This document shows, piece after piece, positions 22,284 through 30,189 of a stretch of 36,916 bases of DNA. The notes below the pieces were generated by a model. That model searched no databases, had not been told where the DNA came from, and saw only the letters and a list, made by a program, of their open reading frames with translations. Within the stretch, counting starts at the first letter, position 1. Every line of letters starts with the position of its first letter. This DNA is from Candidatus Pacearchaeota archaeon (lineage in GTDB: Archaea; Nanobdellota; Nanobdellia; Pacearchaeales; GW2011-AR1): contig JACPXY010000054.1 in assembly GCA_016196285.1 (NCBI GenBank), positions 1 through 36,916 on the forward strand, in the 5' to 3' direction. Made by a program: the position numbers and the translations under genes.

Positions 22284-22561
22284 AGACCTTCGCACACTCT
22301 GTACTCAAGGCGGTGTCAGTAGGCACGCTTGCTGAGGAGATTAAGCAGAAGCTGAGAACTTGGTTCGCCTCTGGCATGACAGTCCTGATGCATGATTCTT
22401 CATGGCAGATTGATGAGCAATGGCAGATTACCTTGATGGAGCGGATGCACCTGCTTGACTACATTCCTCCGATTGATGCAGGAGATCTTGCACGCTACAG
22501 ACTGACGAAGAAAGCAGAGAGAGTGTACAAGCAGATACTTCTAAGAGAGCAGCCGGTATGA
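22280..22561 (+). CDS. Uncharacterised small protein in PHP operon
   Basis: I do not recognise this 93-residue protein. The ATG at 22280 forms an ATGA junction with the PHP stop; an ATG at 22271 is also possible. It has helices (AEEIKQKLRTWFASGMTVLM; ITLMERMHLLDYIP) and a basic C-terminal helix (YRLTKKAERVYKQILLREQ), reminiscent of a winged-helix or small helical domain. Its stop overlaps the start of the histidine phosphatase by 4 nt, so the three proteins are coupled. Confidence 0.65.
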   Translation: MKTFAHSVLKAVSVGTLAEEIKQKLRTWFASGMTVLMHDSSWQIDEQWQITLMERMHLLDYIPPIDAGDLARYRLTKKAERVYKQILLREQPV

Positions 22562-23184
22562 TTCAGGTATACTGGATTAGACATGCTGAAAGCTTTGCAA
22601 ATACGCGGCCTGACATCATCAGCGGCAGAAGCAATGAGACGCCGTTGACTACTCTCGGCGAACTGCAGGCAATGAAGCTGAAAAGGAGACTGGACTTAGA
22701 AGCTCTTCACTTTGATGAAATTTATGTCTCTCCAGCAGTTCGCACCCAGGAAACTGCACGGCGTGTTCTTTCAGAGAGCGATTTTTCTAGGATAAAGTAT
22801 GATGAACAGCTTCAAGAGCTTGATCAAGGCAGCTTGACTGGATTGCGGAAAATTGAAGTCTATACTCCTGAATGGTATGCTCGCGTGAATGGAGACTACT
22901 GGCATGAAAAAGCAATTGATGGAGAATCACAGGCAGAAGTTGCTGCACGAGGAGTCTCATGGCTGAAGGAGATTGTAAAATGCAGCATAGGATCAAAGAA
23001 AATAGGAGTCTTTGGGCATGGAGGCATGATAAAGTACACTCTTGTTGAGCTGCTTGACATGCGTAGAGACCTTGCATGGCGGATTCCAATTGACAATACT
23101 AGCATCACCTGTCTTGAATACCATGAAGATGTCTGGCTGCCCCTCTGTGTTAATGATTCGGCGCACCTCCGTCTTGCGTTCTAG
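22558..23184 (+). CDS. Histidine phosphatase / phosphoglycerate mutase-like protein
   Basis: The 208-residue protein belongs to the histidine phosphatase superfamily. The phosphoacceptor motif is IRHAESFANTR at residues 7-17, the proton donor region contains ELDQGSLTG, and the second catalytic His is in VFGHGGMIKYTL near residue 162. Arg residues of the phosphate pocket (YVSPAVRTQETA) are present. The exact substrate cannot be told. It ends the PHP operon; an 88-nt spacer separates it from the convergent PCNA gene. Confidence 0.87.
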   Translation: MIQVYWIRHAESFANTRPDIISGRSNETPLTTLGELQAMKLKRRLDLEALHFDEIYVSPAVRTQETARRVLSESDFSRIKYDEQLQELDQGSLTGLRKIEVYTPEWYARVNGDYWHEKAIDGESQAEVAARGVSWLKEIVKCSIGSKKIGVFGHGGMIKYTLVELLDMRRDLAWRIPIDNTSITCLEYHEDVWLPLCVNDSAHLRLAF

Positions 23185-23272
23185 ATCAAAAGCACGATGT
23201 GCAGGGCATCTATAAAGAAGATAATTACTACAGTTGGCTTATTGACCTGAGCTAACAACAGAATATTTTATC

Positions 23273-24001
23273 TCAATCTTCCTGCTCTATCCTCGGAGCC
23301 AGAACAAATGAAAGCATGACATTTCCTGTTGGGAAATCAATCCGCATTGGATGGTTATCAGAGAAACTGATAGTCACCCTGTTCGATACTTTAGTTCCTT
23401 TGATGAACTTATTCAGATATTCTAAAGAGAATCTAGCTTTGCTTGCATCAGAATAAATCTCAATCTCTTCAGATGAAAATTCTGCACGAGCTGAGTTAAG
23501 GCCAGATGCCTCTACTACAAACCGATTGGGCTCTGCATAGAACGTGCACGCATCCGAAACAATAAGACAATCCTCGACGACTTCTGCAAATGCCTCTGAA
23601 TCAAGCTTGATTACTGACTTGAACTGCCACTCAGGCATATTCTTTTCTTCTGTATCAATGTCCAGAAGAGAGAGCACGAAATCCCGCTTAACCTTATCAT
23701 GAATTCCTAGCTTCAGAAGGTTCCCTTCTGCAGTGATGGTGAGCGCACTTCCTGGCTTGCATCTGCGCAGAACTGCTTTCAAGTTCTCAAGATTGACGCC
23801 GAGCACATACTCCTTCTCGAGCTCGAATTGGCTGAACAGGTCGGCAGGCATCTTGAAATAAACCATGGCAACGTTTGCCGGGTCAATAGCTGTCAGACTA
23901 AGCCCTTCTTTTGTAACTTTCAGTTTCACCTCGATAACAAGTTCTGAGATTATGCTAATTATGTCAGAGAGAATCTTGGGGTTGTCCAGTTTCAAATTCA
24001 T
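23273..24001 (-). CDS. pcn: DNA polymerase sliding clamp PCNA
   Basis: This is the ring clamp for replication and repair enzymes. Its 242 residues are the normal archaeal length. Conserved segments are LVIEVKLKVTKEGLSLTAID (about 21-40), the interdomain region with LSLLDIDTEEKNMPE (which binds PIP-box partners together with a hydrophobic pocket) and the C-terminal VMLSFVLAPRIEQED. The TATA box at 24023-24031 lies about 25 nt before the ATG. Confidence 0.95.
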   Translation of the reverse strand: MNLKLDNPKILSDIISIISELVIEVKLKVTKEGLSLTAIDPANVAMVYFKMPADLFSQFELEKEYVLGVNLENLKAVLRRCKPGSALTITAEGNLLKLGIHDKVKRDFVLSLLDIDTEEKNMPEWQFKSVIKLDSEAFAEVVEDCLIVSDACTFYAEPNRFVVEASGLNSARAEFSSEEIEIYSDASKARFSLEYLNKFIKGTKVSNRVTISFSDNHPMRIDFPTGNVMLSFVLAPRIEQED

Positions 24002-24064
24002 GTTGTTACAGACCGAGCAAGGCTTTTAAGTTTTGTTATACTTGAGATACTGTAAATTCAAGAT

Positions 24065-24697
24065 TTATTGTTCAGAAAAGGTCTTCACTTTCTCAACGAG
24101 GCCTTTTCCCTGAAGATGTGCATAATAGGGGTGTGTCTCCAAGAGATCTTCCATAATCGCGATGTGGTCTCCTGGTTTGGTCCTCTGGCCAATGTTCGCA
24201 AGAAAAAAGGCTAGACTTTCCTGCTCGTGGTCTCTTGTCTTGTGATTATGTATGCTGTCTTTAATTGATTTTTCTGTGCTTGCGCCGATGTACCCTAAAT
24301 GGTATTCTGGACCGAGAATATGATTAAAGATATATTGGACTCTCCGCATGTGATAGTCAGATGAAACAATCAGTGCGCTCTTCCATTGATTTGGAGCAAG
24401 AATCTCACTATGTAGAAAAACAGCTTCTCCGACTGTATCTCGCGAGAGCTCTTCTGTGATGATAGCATCTCTGGGCACGCCTCGCTGCAATGCCCAGCGT
24501 TTCTGCGCTTCAGCTAATGTATTTACATAGCCTATATTTAGTCCATAGCATTCCCCATGCATTACTATCTTTGATGCAAACCCTGCCCAGTACAATCGCA
24601 GCGCCTGCTCGAGCCGGATTCTGCCTTCCCATGAGGGCCGGTCTCCGTCATTCTCATCTGCAAGAGGAATAATGACGTCATAAAGCTGTGTGTTCAT
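24065..24697 (-). CDS. YdcF/SanA-like DUF218 protein
   Basis: This protein of the DUF218 (YdcF/SanA/ElyC) superfamily is 210 residues from the ATG chosen here. The usual pattern is visible: an N-terminal strand ending in PLADENDGDRPSW, RIRLEQALRLYWAGFASKIV, an acidic turn, SRDTVGEAVF and ALIVSSDYHMRRVQYIF. There is no membrane anchor, unlike SanA. I choose the ATG at 24697 over 24709 because a TATA box lies at 24719-24727. The biochemical activity of the family is not settled. Confidence 0.75.
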   Translation of the reverse strand: MNTQLYDVIIPLADENDGDRPSWEGRIRLEQALRLYWAGFASKIVMHGECYGLNIGYVNTLAEAQKRWALQRGVPRDAIITEELSRDTVGEAVFLHSEILAPNQWKSALIVSSDYHMRRVQYIFNHILGPEYHLGYIGASTEKSIKDSIHNHKTRDHEQESLAFFLANIGQRTKPGDHIAIMEDLLETHPYYAHLQGKGLVEKVKTFSEQ

Positions 24698-24756
24698 GAG
24701 AAACTGCAAAATGGATTCTATTTAAATCTTCTGAAGCAATCTGTAGAGCAAGAACA

Positions 24757-24900
24757 GTGAAGAACCCTATGGCAAGACCATAGGGCATCAGAAAGAAGAA
24801 ACATTATTATCTCCTGCAACTACTCATCTTTATCGGACACAAGATAATTATACTTGTTAAACTATTTTAGGTTTATATTGTAATCCTGCCTTGCTTTATC
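24757..24900 (+). repeat. Repeat family copy 2 (144 nt)
   Basis: These 144 nt equal 30001-30144 except at two positions (24826 A/G and 24836 G/T by my alignment). The left end has a hairpin CCCTATGG-CAAGA-CCATAGGG (24765-24785), the centre is the 50-nt core shared with copy 1, and the right part has a TATA-like GTTTATATT (24871-24879). The right hairpin of copy 3 is absent; instead the primase frame continues. No transposase lies nearby. Confidence 0.85.
24871..24879 (+). promoter_or_regulatory. TATA-like element inside repeat copy 2, probable primase promoter
   Basis: GTTTATATT lies within the repeat. A start site about 25 nt downstream (near 24900) would put the 5' end just at the repeat border and suits a start codon at GTG 24921. 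Confidence 0.4.
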
Positions 24901-26372
24901 TCTCCAGCAACCGTGAGGTCGTGCCGCGCTACTTCGAAGGATTTGGCAGACGGCCTGATACGCTTCAGTATGTATCAGATATCATGGGTTTAGTCAATAA
25001 AGGCGCGACAAGTTTTCATGCTTCGGAAGAGCTCTGGACTGATCCGTTAGCATTAATGAGCGAAATGAACCAAGAACAGATGAACTCCTTGCGTGCTTCA
25101 TGGGACCTTTTAATTGATATAGACTCTCCGTTTCTTGACTGCTCAAAAATTGCAGCTGACCTTATCATAAAAGCACTTGAGCAACATGGAGTCAAGCATT
25201 ACGGATTAAAATTCTCAGGCAGTAAAGGATTTCATATTATTGTCTCGGGAAAAGCGTTCCCTGCTGAATATAGTGGTTCGGAGATGAGAAAAATGTTTCC
25301 TGAATGGCCTAGAGCTATTGCGGAGTACCTTATGCAGTACATCCAAGGAGATTATAACCGCAAGGCAGCGGAGATATTGACGAATTTTGAGGCTATTGAG
25401 CGAAGGACTAATGTATCAAAGGAGGAATTGCTTGAGGTATTCTGCCTGCAATGCAACAGGCCTGCAAAGAAAGGAGTGTTGGTGAAGTTACAGTGCCCTA
25501 TCTGCACCACCACTATCTCGCGAAGAGATGTTGTATTGACGAAGCGCAAGCTCCGCTGTGTCAACACCGGCTGTCCAGGCATTCTTGAGACAGTAGATAT
25601 TGCTGAATACCAGTATTGCGAGCAGTGCAAAGATCCTGATAACGAGAAGCTGCCTCTTGCTTCTGATAAATACCCTTCCTTGTTTGAACAAGTAAAAGGG
25701 GTAAGTGCTGCAAAGGTTGCTGCGCTTGACTTAGTTCTTGTGGCGCCGAGACATTTATTCAGAATGCCCTACTCGCTTCATGAGAAAACCGCTCTGGCAA
25801 GTGTGGTGCTCAAGAAAGAAGAGCTTCACGAGTTCACTCCACAACAGGCTAATCCCTTGTCGGTCTCTATACAGCCCTATCTCCCTTTGAATGAACCTGA
25901 AGAAGCACGACGCTTGTTGGCAGCTGCGCTTGATTGGAAGAGAACGAAACAGGCAGCCGATGAAGTGTATGAAAAGAAGAAGTATGCTGGTGCTTATGAA
26001 CCAATAGATACTACCGGCATCAGTGAGACTATGTTTCCCAGCCCTATTAAGAAGCTGCTTGCAGGCTTGAAGGAAGGCAAAAAACGCGGGCTCTTCATAT
26101 TAATTACCTTCTTGAGATCCCTAAACTTTACTCCTGAATATATCGCCGGTACTGTCTCTGATTGGAACAAGAAGAATGAGCCACCATTGCGGGAAGGGTA
26201 TATCAAGAGCCAACTTGAGTGGCACTTCCGGCAGAAACGCAAGATCCTGCCCCCGAACTATGATAACCAGAGCTTCTATCTTGATCTTAACTTACTGGAT
26301 AAGAAACCTGACGTTAAGAATCCAATTGTGGATGTCATGCGCACGCTACGCAAAAAACGCAGTAATGTGTAG
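24891..26372 (+). CDS. Archaeal DNA primase, PriS-type catalytic domain with zinc fingers and PriL-like C-terminal region
   Basis: This makes RNA primers for replication. Residues 69-78 hold the catalytic LIDID strand (Asp76, Asp78) and 109-118 the SGSKGFHIIV nucleotide-binding motif. A RMPYSLHEKT segment at 291-300 matches the RLPGSLHGKT motif of PriS. Eight Cys (185/188, 202/205, 223/228, 243/246) form zinc-finger pairs. The last 110 residues (FPSPIKKLLAGLKEGKKRG, then a helical region to KILPPNYDN) resemble the PriL C-terminal domain, but without its four iron-sulfur cysteines. A separate PriL was not seen, so a one-polypeptide primase as in Nanoarchaeum is possible. The start is uncertain: TTG 24891 lies inside repeat copy 2, and GTG 24921 is the next candidate. 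Confidence 0.85.
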   Translation: MLYLSSNREVVPRYFEGFGRRPDTLQYVSDIMGLVNKGATSFHASEELWTDPLALMSEMNQEQMNSLRASWDLLIDIDSPFLDCSKIAADLIIKALEQHGVKHYGLKFSGSKGFHIIVSGKAFPAEYSGSEMRKMFPEWPRAIAEYLMQYIQGDYNRKAAEILTNFEAIERRTNVSKEELLEVFCLQCNRPAKKGVLVKLQCPICTTTISRRDVVLTKRKLRCVNTGCPGILETVDIAEYQYCEQCKDPDNEKLPLASDKYPSLFEQVKGVSAAKVAALDLVLVAPRHLFRMPYSLHEKTALASVVLKKEELHEFTPQQANPLSVSIQPYLPLNEPEEARRLLAAALDWKRTKQAADEVYEKKKYAGAYEPIDTTGISETMFPSPIKKLLAGLKEGKKRGLFILITFLRSLNFTPEYIAGTVSDWNKKNEPPLREGYIKSQLEWHFRQKRKILPPNYDNQSFYLDLNLLDKKPDVKNPIVDVMRTLRKKRSNV

Positions 26373-26377
26373 AGAAC

Positions 26378-26387
26378 ATTTTTAAAG
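26378..26387 (+). promoter_or_regulatory. TATA box for the surface-protein operon
   Basis: ATTTTTAAAG, 21 to 30 nt before the ATG at 26408; it predicts a leaderless transcript for the two-gene surface-protein operon. Confidence 0.55.
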
Positions 26388-26407
26388 AAGTAATACATCC
26401 TTTTCGC

Positions 26408-28228
26408 ATGAAGAAAGAGGGGCTATTGTTTGCTTTTTTTCTTGTGCTGACCGGATGTATTGCACTGGCCAGTGCACAAACAAATGGAACAAGTACCGAC
26501 GAGATTGCTAAATCTTATCAATGCCTGGAGAAACAAATTGCAGGACGGTCAAGTCTTTCGCTGCAGGAAGCTACATTCGGTGTGCTTGCCTTAGGCAATG
26601 CTAAGAATGCAAGCGAAACTATCGGTAGAGAGAAGCATACTACGAATGCCTGCTGGCCGAAAGCAGGATGTACTCTTAGAGAAACTGCACAGGTTGCGCT
26701 CGCGAAACAACGCCTTGGAGAGAATACTGATGCGATTGAAGCATGGTTGCGCTCGCGAAACGGCACTGCTACAGATCTTGCGTGGTTCATTGAAATTGAT
26801 ACCGAGAACCAGCAGCCCTCAGCATGTACTATAAAGTATGACGGAAAGAGCCATACACTTCAGATGCAGGAAGACATGCGAATCACTGGAAATCCTGGCG
26901 CTTGTTTAACTATCTCAAGTTCAGACTACCTCTTAAAGATCCGCGAGACATGCCTGGAAAAGACGTTTGACATCAGCTGTAACCAGAGCTTCATCTCAAC
27001 TGTTGTGTATCAGAAAAATAAAGGAGATGGGAGTGACTGCCTTGATCAGAACAATGCAACTTGTTTTGTCTCAAGCGAGACTCATGCAGCTTCCTCGCTC
27101 GGCACTACTCAAGAGCGCGTGAATGCGTATTGTTTCAAGACAGGAACTACGTGCGACTATGAAGGGAGTTTGTGGGCGACGCTTGCCTTAGCCAGAACTG
27201 GCAATAGTATTAGTACATTTGTACCGTATGTACTTGCCTTGGCAGAAGATAACCAGCGCTACTTCCCTGAAGCATTCTTGTCAATCTTCCTGGCTGATGA
27301 TGTATCCTACTCGCAAGTCATTGAGAGCAGGAAACAAGGAGTATACTGGGAACTTGTGAACAGCCCCTATAACCGCTTCTATGATACTGCTCTAGGTTTG
27401 CTTGCGCTGAGTAGTTCATCGGCAAATGCTGCTGAAGTGGATGCGACACAAGAGTATTTGCTTAGTATACGAACTCGTGAAGGATGCTGGAATAATAACA
27501 ATATTCGAGATACTGCGTTCCTTCTTTATGCAGGCTGGGCGCGAGGGGTTGTTCCTTCTGGAGGTGGAACGAGCAGCAGTGCCTTCTGTGAAGATGCAGG
27601 CTTCTCTTGTGAGCGGGCAAATTCATGCTTGGATTCTGGTGGGACAGTCAAGCAAGGATTTGAATGCACTGGTGTAGGTGTTTGCTGTTCAATCTCTCTT
27701 GCACGCGAGACATGCAAGAGCCAGAATGGCGTGCTCTGCTCTGCACAGCAAGAATGCGACGGTAGCAGCTTTGAGTCATCTGAAGGCGCGTGCTGCCTTG
27801 GTGCGTGCTTGCCAATCACCCTTGATAATGTATGTGAACAACAAAGTGGTGGAACCTGCAAAGCCTCCTGCAATTCTGATGAAGAACCGACAAGTGATAG
27901 TTGCGGCAGAACAAGCGGGAGCATCTGCTGCATACAGAAAGAAGATGATGGCTCTTCTGTTGGCTTGATTATTGCACTGATTATCCTTATTATATTAGTA
28001 GCGCTCGCTATCTTCTATCGTCATAAAATACAAATGTGGTGGTTCTCACGCAAGAGCGGAATTAAATCAACACCTGTAACGAAGCCTGGACCTCCTCCAA
28101 GTAGACCACTTCCTGCTTCTCGTGCACCTCTCCCTAGATTCGGAGCAGCACGACAACCTCTCCGGGCAAGCCCTCGTGACAGAGAACTTGAAGATACTCT
28201 CGCAAAACTCAGAGAGATGAGCAAATGA
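26408..28228 (+). CDS. Large secreted, membrane-anchored protein with alpha-toroid-like and Cys-rich regions
   Basis: This 606-residue protein has an N-terminal signal (LLFAFFLVLTGCIALASA; the LTGC might also be a lipobox). An extracellular region (about 30-390) follows with helical units such as LSLQEATFGVLALGNA, SLWATLALARTGN and FYDTALGLLALS, reminiscent of the alpha/alpha-toroid of terpene cyclases and thioester proteins. Next come three Cys-rich modules with a CC pair (about 393-510), one transmembrane helix (VGLIIALIILIILVALAIFY, about 518-537) and a Pro-rich cytoplasmic tail. I cannot assign a function; an envelope role is likely. It is co-transcribed with the next gene (4-nt overlap). 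Confidence 0.75.
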   Translation: MKKEGLLFAFFLVLTGCIALASAQTNGTSTDEIAKSYQCLEKQIAGRSSLSLQEATFGVLALGNAKNASETIGREKHTTNACWPKAGCTLRETAQVALAKQRLGENTDAIEAWLRSRNGTATDLAWFIEIDTENQQPSACTIKYDGKSHTLQMQEDMRITGNPGACLTISSSDYLLKIRETCLEKTFDISCNQSFISTVVYQKNKGDGSDCLDQNNATCFVSSETHAASSLGTTQERVNAYCFKTGTTCDYEGSLWATLALARTGNSISTFVPYVLALAEDNQRYFPEAFLSIFLADDVSYSQVIESRKQGVYWELVNSPYNRFYDTALGLLALSSSSANAAEVDATQEYLLSIRTREGCWNNNNIRDTAFLLYAGWARGVVPSGGGTSSSAFCEDAGFSCERANSCLDSGGTVKQGFECTGVGVCCSISLARETCKSQNGVLCSAQQECDGSSFESSEGACCLGACLPITLDNVCEQQSGGTCKASCNSDEEPTSDSCGRTSGSICCIQKEDDGSSVGLIIALIILIILVALAIFYRHKIQMWWFSRKSGIKSTPVTKPGPPPSRPLPASRAPLPRFGAARQPLRASPRDRELEDTLAKLREMSK

Positions 28229-29415
28229 AATGGATGCTATTAATCCCTCTGTTTCTTCTGCTGACTGGAACACATGCACTCTCAACAAACCTTAAGCAGG
28301 TATACGATTCTCAAGAGACTATCAGCATAAAAATCTCTGGGCAGGTGCTTGAACCGCTTGCCTCTGGGCAGATTGAATTCAGAAGAGGCCATGTGCTTAT
28401 TCCTTTTGAGTATGGACTTGAACTGTTCAATGATGAGTACTATCTCTGGGCTGTTGCACCAATCAATGCCAGCAATTATACTCTTGTTATTAAGAATATT
28501 GCAACTAGTGTAAATGGAATGCAGAAAACAATTACATATAGCCAAAATTTCTCTATTACTGGAAACCTGACTGCCTTCACAGTCAAGCCAGGAGTCATCC
28601 GCGCGCAAGAGAAATTTACGCTCGAGATAATATCTCACCGTGATGAACCATTCTCCCTTCTGATAACATATCCTGAAGAGCAAACTGTTACGATTAAGCC
28701 TGGGAAGAATCTTATCACTATATCTGCAGGAGATACATCTGGAATCTCGAGCATCTCACTTGGACCATACACCTTTCCTGTCTACTCCAGCGGTTTATCT
28801 GTATCTGCAAATCGTCTGGTTTTCTTCCCGGAATACCTTGAAGACATCTATCTGCCTGACAGAGCATCGCCAAGCTATAGCATTATCTTACGCAACACAC
28901 ACAATCGTTCAATAGAAGATATTGAGCTTGTATATACAAGGGATATCTTCGTTATTTCTCCTGATAAGCCATTTACACTTGAGTCTGATGAGCAGCAGAC
29001 CTTAAACATTAGCCTGCGGCGTGGATTTAATGGAAGCATTAATGAGGTGATTTATGCACGTTCTGCAGACAGCTCGTACAGCTCAAGCTTGCTTGTGCGG
29101 CTTGAATTAGAGAACGGTATTCCATTCAACAGAACGAGCAATCAAACGCTATTTTATTGTGAGGAGCTTGGCGGGAGCATATGTGGTGCAAATACTATAT
29201 GCAGCAGCAATCCTGTTTCATCGCTCCAAGGTGCGTGCTGCCTTGATGTATGCACAGAACTAGGAGATTCTGATGAAGGAATAAATTGGACTGGCTACCT
29301 TGTTGCTGCAATTGCCCTTGTACTTGTCATTATCATTTATCTTCGCTACCGAAAGACCTCTGTGAAAAGCGGTGAAGGAATGCTGAAAGAAACCAATCAG
29401 GGAGCATTACCTTGA
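28225..29415 (+). CDS. Secreted membrane-anchored protein with beta-sandwich regions and Cys-rich module
   Basis: The 396-residue protein has a signal peptide (MKWMLLIPLFLLLTGTHALS), an extracellular beta-rich region with many N-glycosylation sequons (about 20-300, for example NASNYTLVIKNIATSVNG), a Cys module (CEELGGSICG, then CSSNPVSSLQGACCLDVC, about 311-345) and a C-terminal transmembrane helix (YLVAAIALVLVIIIYL). The Cys module matches one in the preceding protein (SEGACCLGAC against LQGACCLDVC). The ATG overlaps the previous stop by 4 nt, so the two may form one surface complex. Its 3' end overlaps the convergent gene by 9 nt. Confidence 0.75.
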   Translation: MKWMLLIPLFLLLTGTHALSTNLKQVYDSQETISIKISGQVLEPLASGQIEFRRGHVLIPFEYGLELFNDEYYLWAVAPINASNYTLVIKNIATSVNGMQKTITYSQNFSITGNLTAFTVKPGVIRAQEKFTLEIISHRDEPFSLLITYPEEQTVTIKPGKNLITISAGDTSGISSISLGPYTFPVYSSGLSVSANRLVFFPEYLEDIYLPDRASPSYSIILRNTHNRSIEDIELVYTRDIFVISPDKPFTLESDEQQTLNISLRRGFNGSINEVIYARSADSSYSSSLLVRLELENGIPFNRTSNQTLFYCEELGGSICGANTICSSNPVSSLQGACCLDVCTELGDSDEGINWTGYLVAAIALVLVIIIYLRYRKTSVKSGEGMLKETNQGALP

Positions 29416-29910
29416 TGTTCTTTTCTTTTTCTTTGTTCTCTTCTGTATCTTAGGCTTCTCTGCTGCAGGCTCGATACTTGGCTGCTTTTTAAAGAGATGA
29501 GGTGCGATTTCCTGCAGCTTCTTTATCGCGATATCTCTCTCAGCAATCACATTCTTGGTGATTGCATCATAGTCATGAAGGCGATGCACAAGCTGGTTCG
29601 CTGCATGATTTAACTCATCATTGCGGAGCATTAATCTTTCCGGGCTGATAATCTCTATATTTGCAGGCATATAGTTGAAGAGAATCCCCCATAGCCTGTG
29701 CATCGAATCCAGCTCTACTGTGAGATCGACAAATGATGTGAATAGATTCTGTGCATCCTTTGCTAAACGAGGCTCATGAAAGTGTATGTCTTTAAAAGTT
29801 ACTCCCTGCTCCTTCTCTAGTCGTGCAACAATCATCTTAAGAGCTTGAGAGATATGCTCTGGAGGTCTGCCAAGAATCTCGAGCACCATCCGCACCAACA
29901 AATGTTCCAT
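29407..29910 (-). CDS. Uncharacterised protein with helical core and basic tail
   Basis: I do not recognise a characterised family in this 167-residue protein. The first 130 residues look like a compact helical or alpha/beta domain (EHLLVRMVLEILGRPPEHIS, then KEQGVTFKDIHFHEPRL). A coiled-coil-like helix (DAITKNVIAERDIAIKKLQE) and a Lys/Arg-rich tail follow. It may be a conserved lineage protein. The start at 29910 is supported by a TATA box at 29931-29938, about 25 nt upstream, lying in a perfect palindrome. Confidence 0.65.
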   Translation of the reverse strand: MEHLLVRMVLEILGRPPEHISQALKMIVARLEKEQGVTFKDIHFHEPRLAKDAQNLFTSFVDLTVELDSMHRLWGILFNYMPANIEIISPERLMLRNDELNHAANQLVHRLHDYDAITKNVIAERDIAIKKLQEIAPHLFKKQPSIEPAAEKPKIQKRTKKKKRTSR

Positions 29911-29931
29911 GAGCGTAGATTATCAGGACGT

Positions 29932-29960
29932 ATTTAAAGATTCGTATCGAATCTTTAAAT
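29932..29960. promoter_or_regulatory. Perfect 29-nt palindrome over a promoter
   Basis: The two 13-nt arms ATTTAAAGATTCG and CGAATCTTTAAAT are separated by TAT. The minus-strand TATA (TTTAAATA) for the 29407-29910 gene lies in one arm. By symmetry a second TATA-like sequence points to the plus strand, toward repeat copy 3. It could be an operator or a bidirectional promoter. Confidence 0.6.
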
Positions 29961-30000
29961 GAGTATTAAATGAGCAAGGTCACTGCCGAGCTACTTGGAG

Positions 30001-30164
30001 GTGAAGAACCCTATGGCAAGACCATAGGGCATCAGAAAGAAGAAACATTATTATCTCCTGCAACTACTCGTCTTTATCTGACACAAGATAATTATACTTG
30101 TTAAACTATTTTAGGTTTATATTGTAATCCTGCCTTGCTTTATCCCCAAGACAAGACCTTGGGG
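30001..30164 (+). repeat. Repeat family copy 3 (144 nt plus right-end hairpin)
   Basis: 30001-30144 matches copy 2 at 142 of 144 positions. The left hairpin is at 30009-30029 (CCCTATGG, loop CAAGA, CCATAGGG). The right end adds a second hairpin, CCCCAAG-ACAAGAC-CTTGGGG, at 30144-30164. Both hairpins contain CAAGACC. Paired subterminal hairpins without a transposase recall non-autonomous IS200/IS605-type elements, but termini and target sites are unproven. A 44-codon frame (29970-30104) runs through it and is not convincing as a gene. Confidence 0.8.
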
Positions 30165-30189
30165 TATTGGAAAACAATAAATATTTACC

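Noticed and set aside
29970-30104. 44-codon ORF through repeat copy 3
   Set aside because: No matching start in copy 2, substitutions change amino acids, and the start is too close to the only nearby TATA. I treat it as chance.
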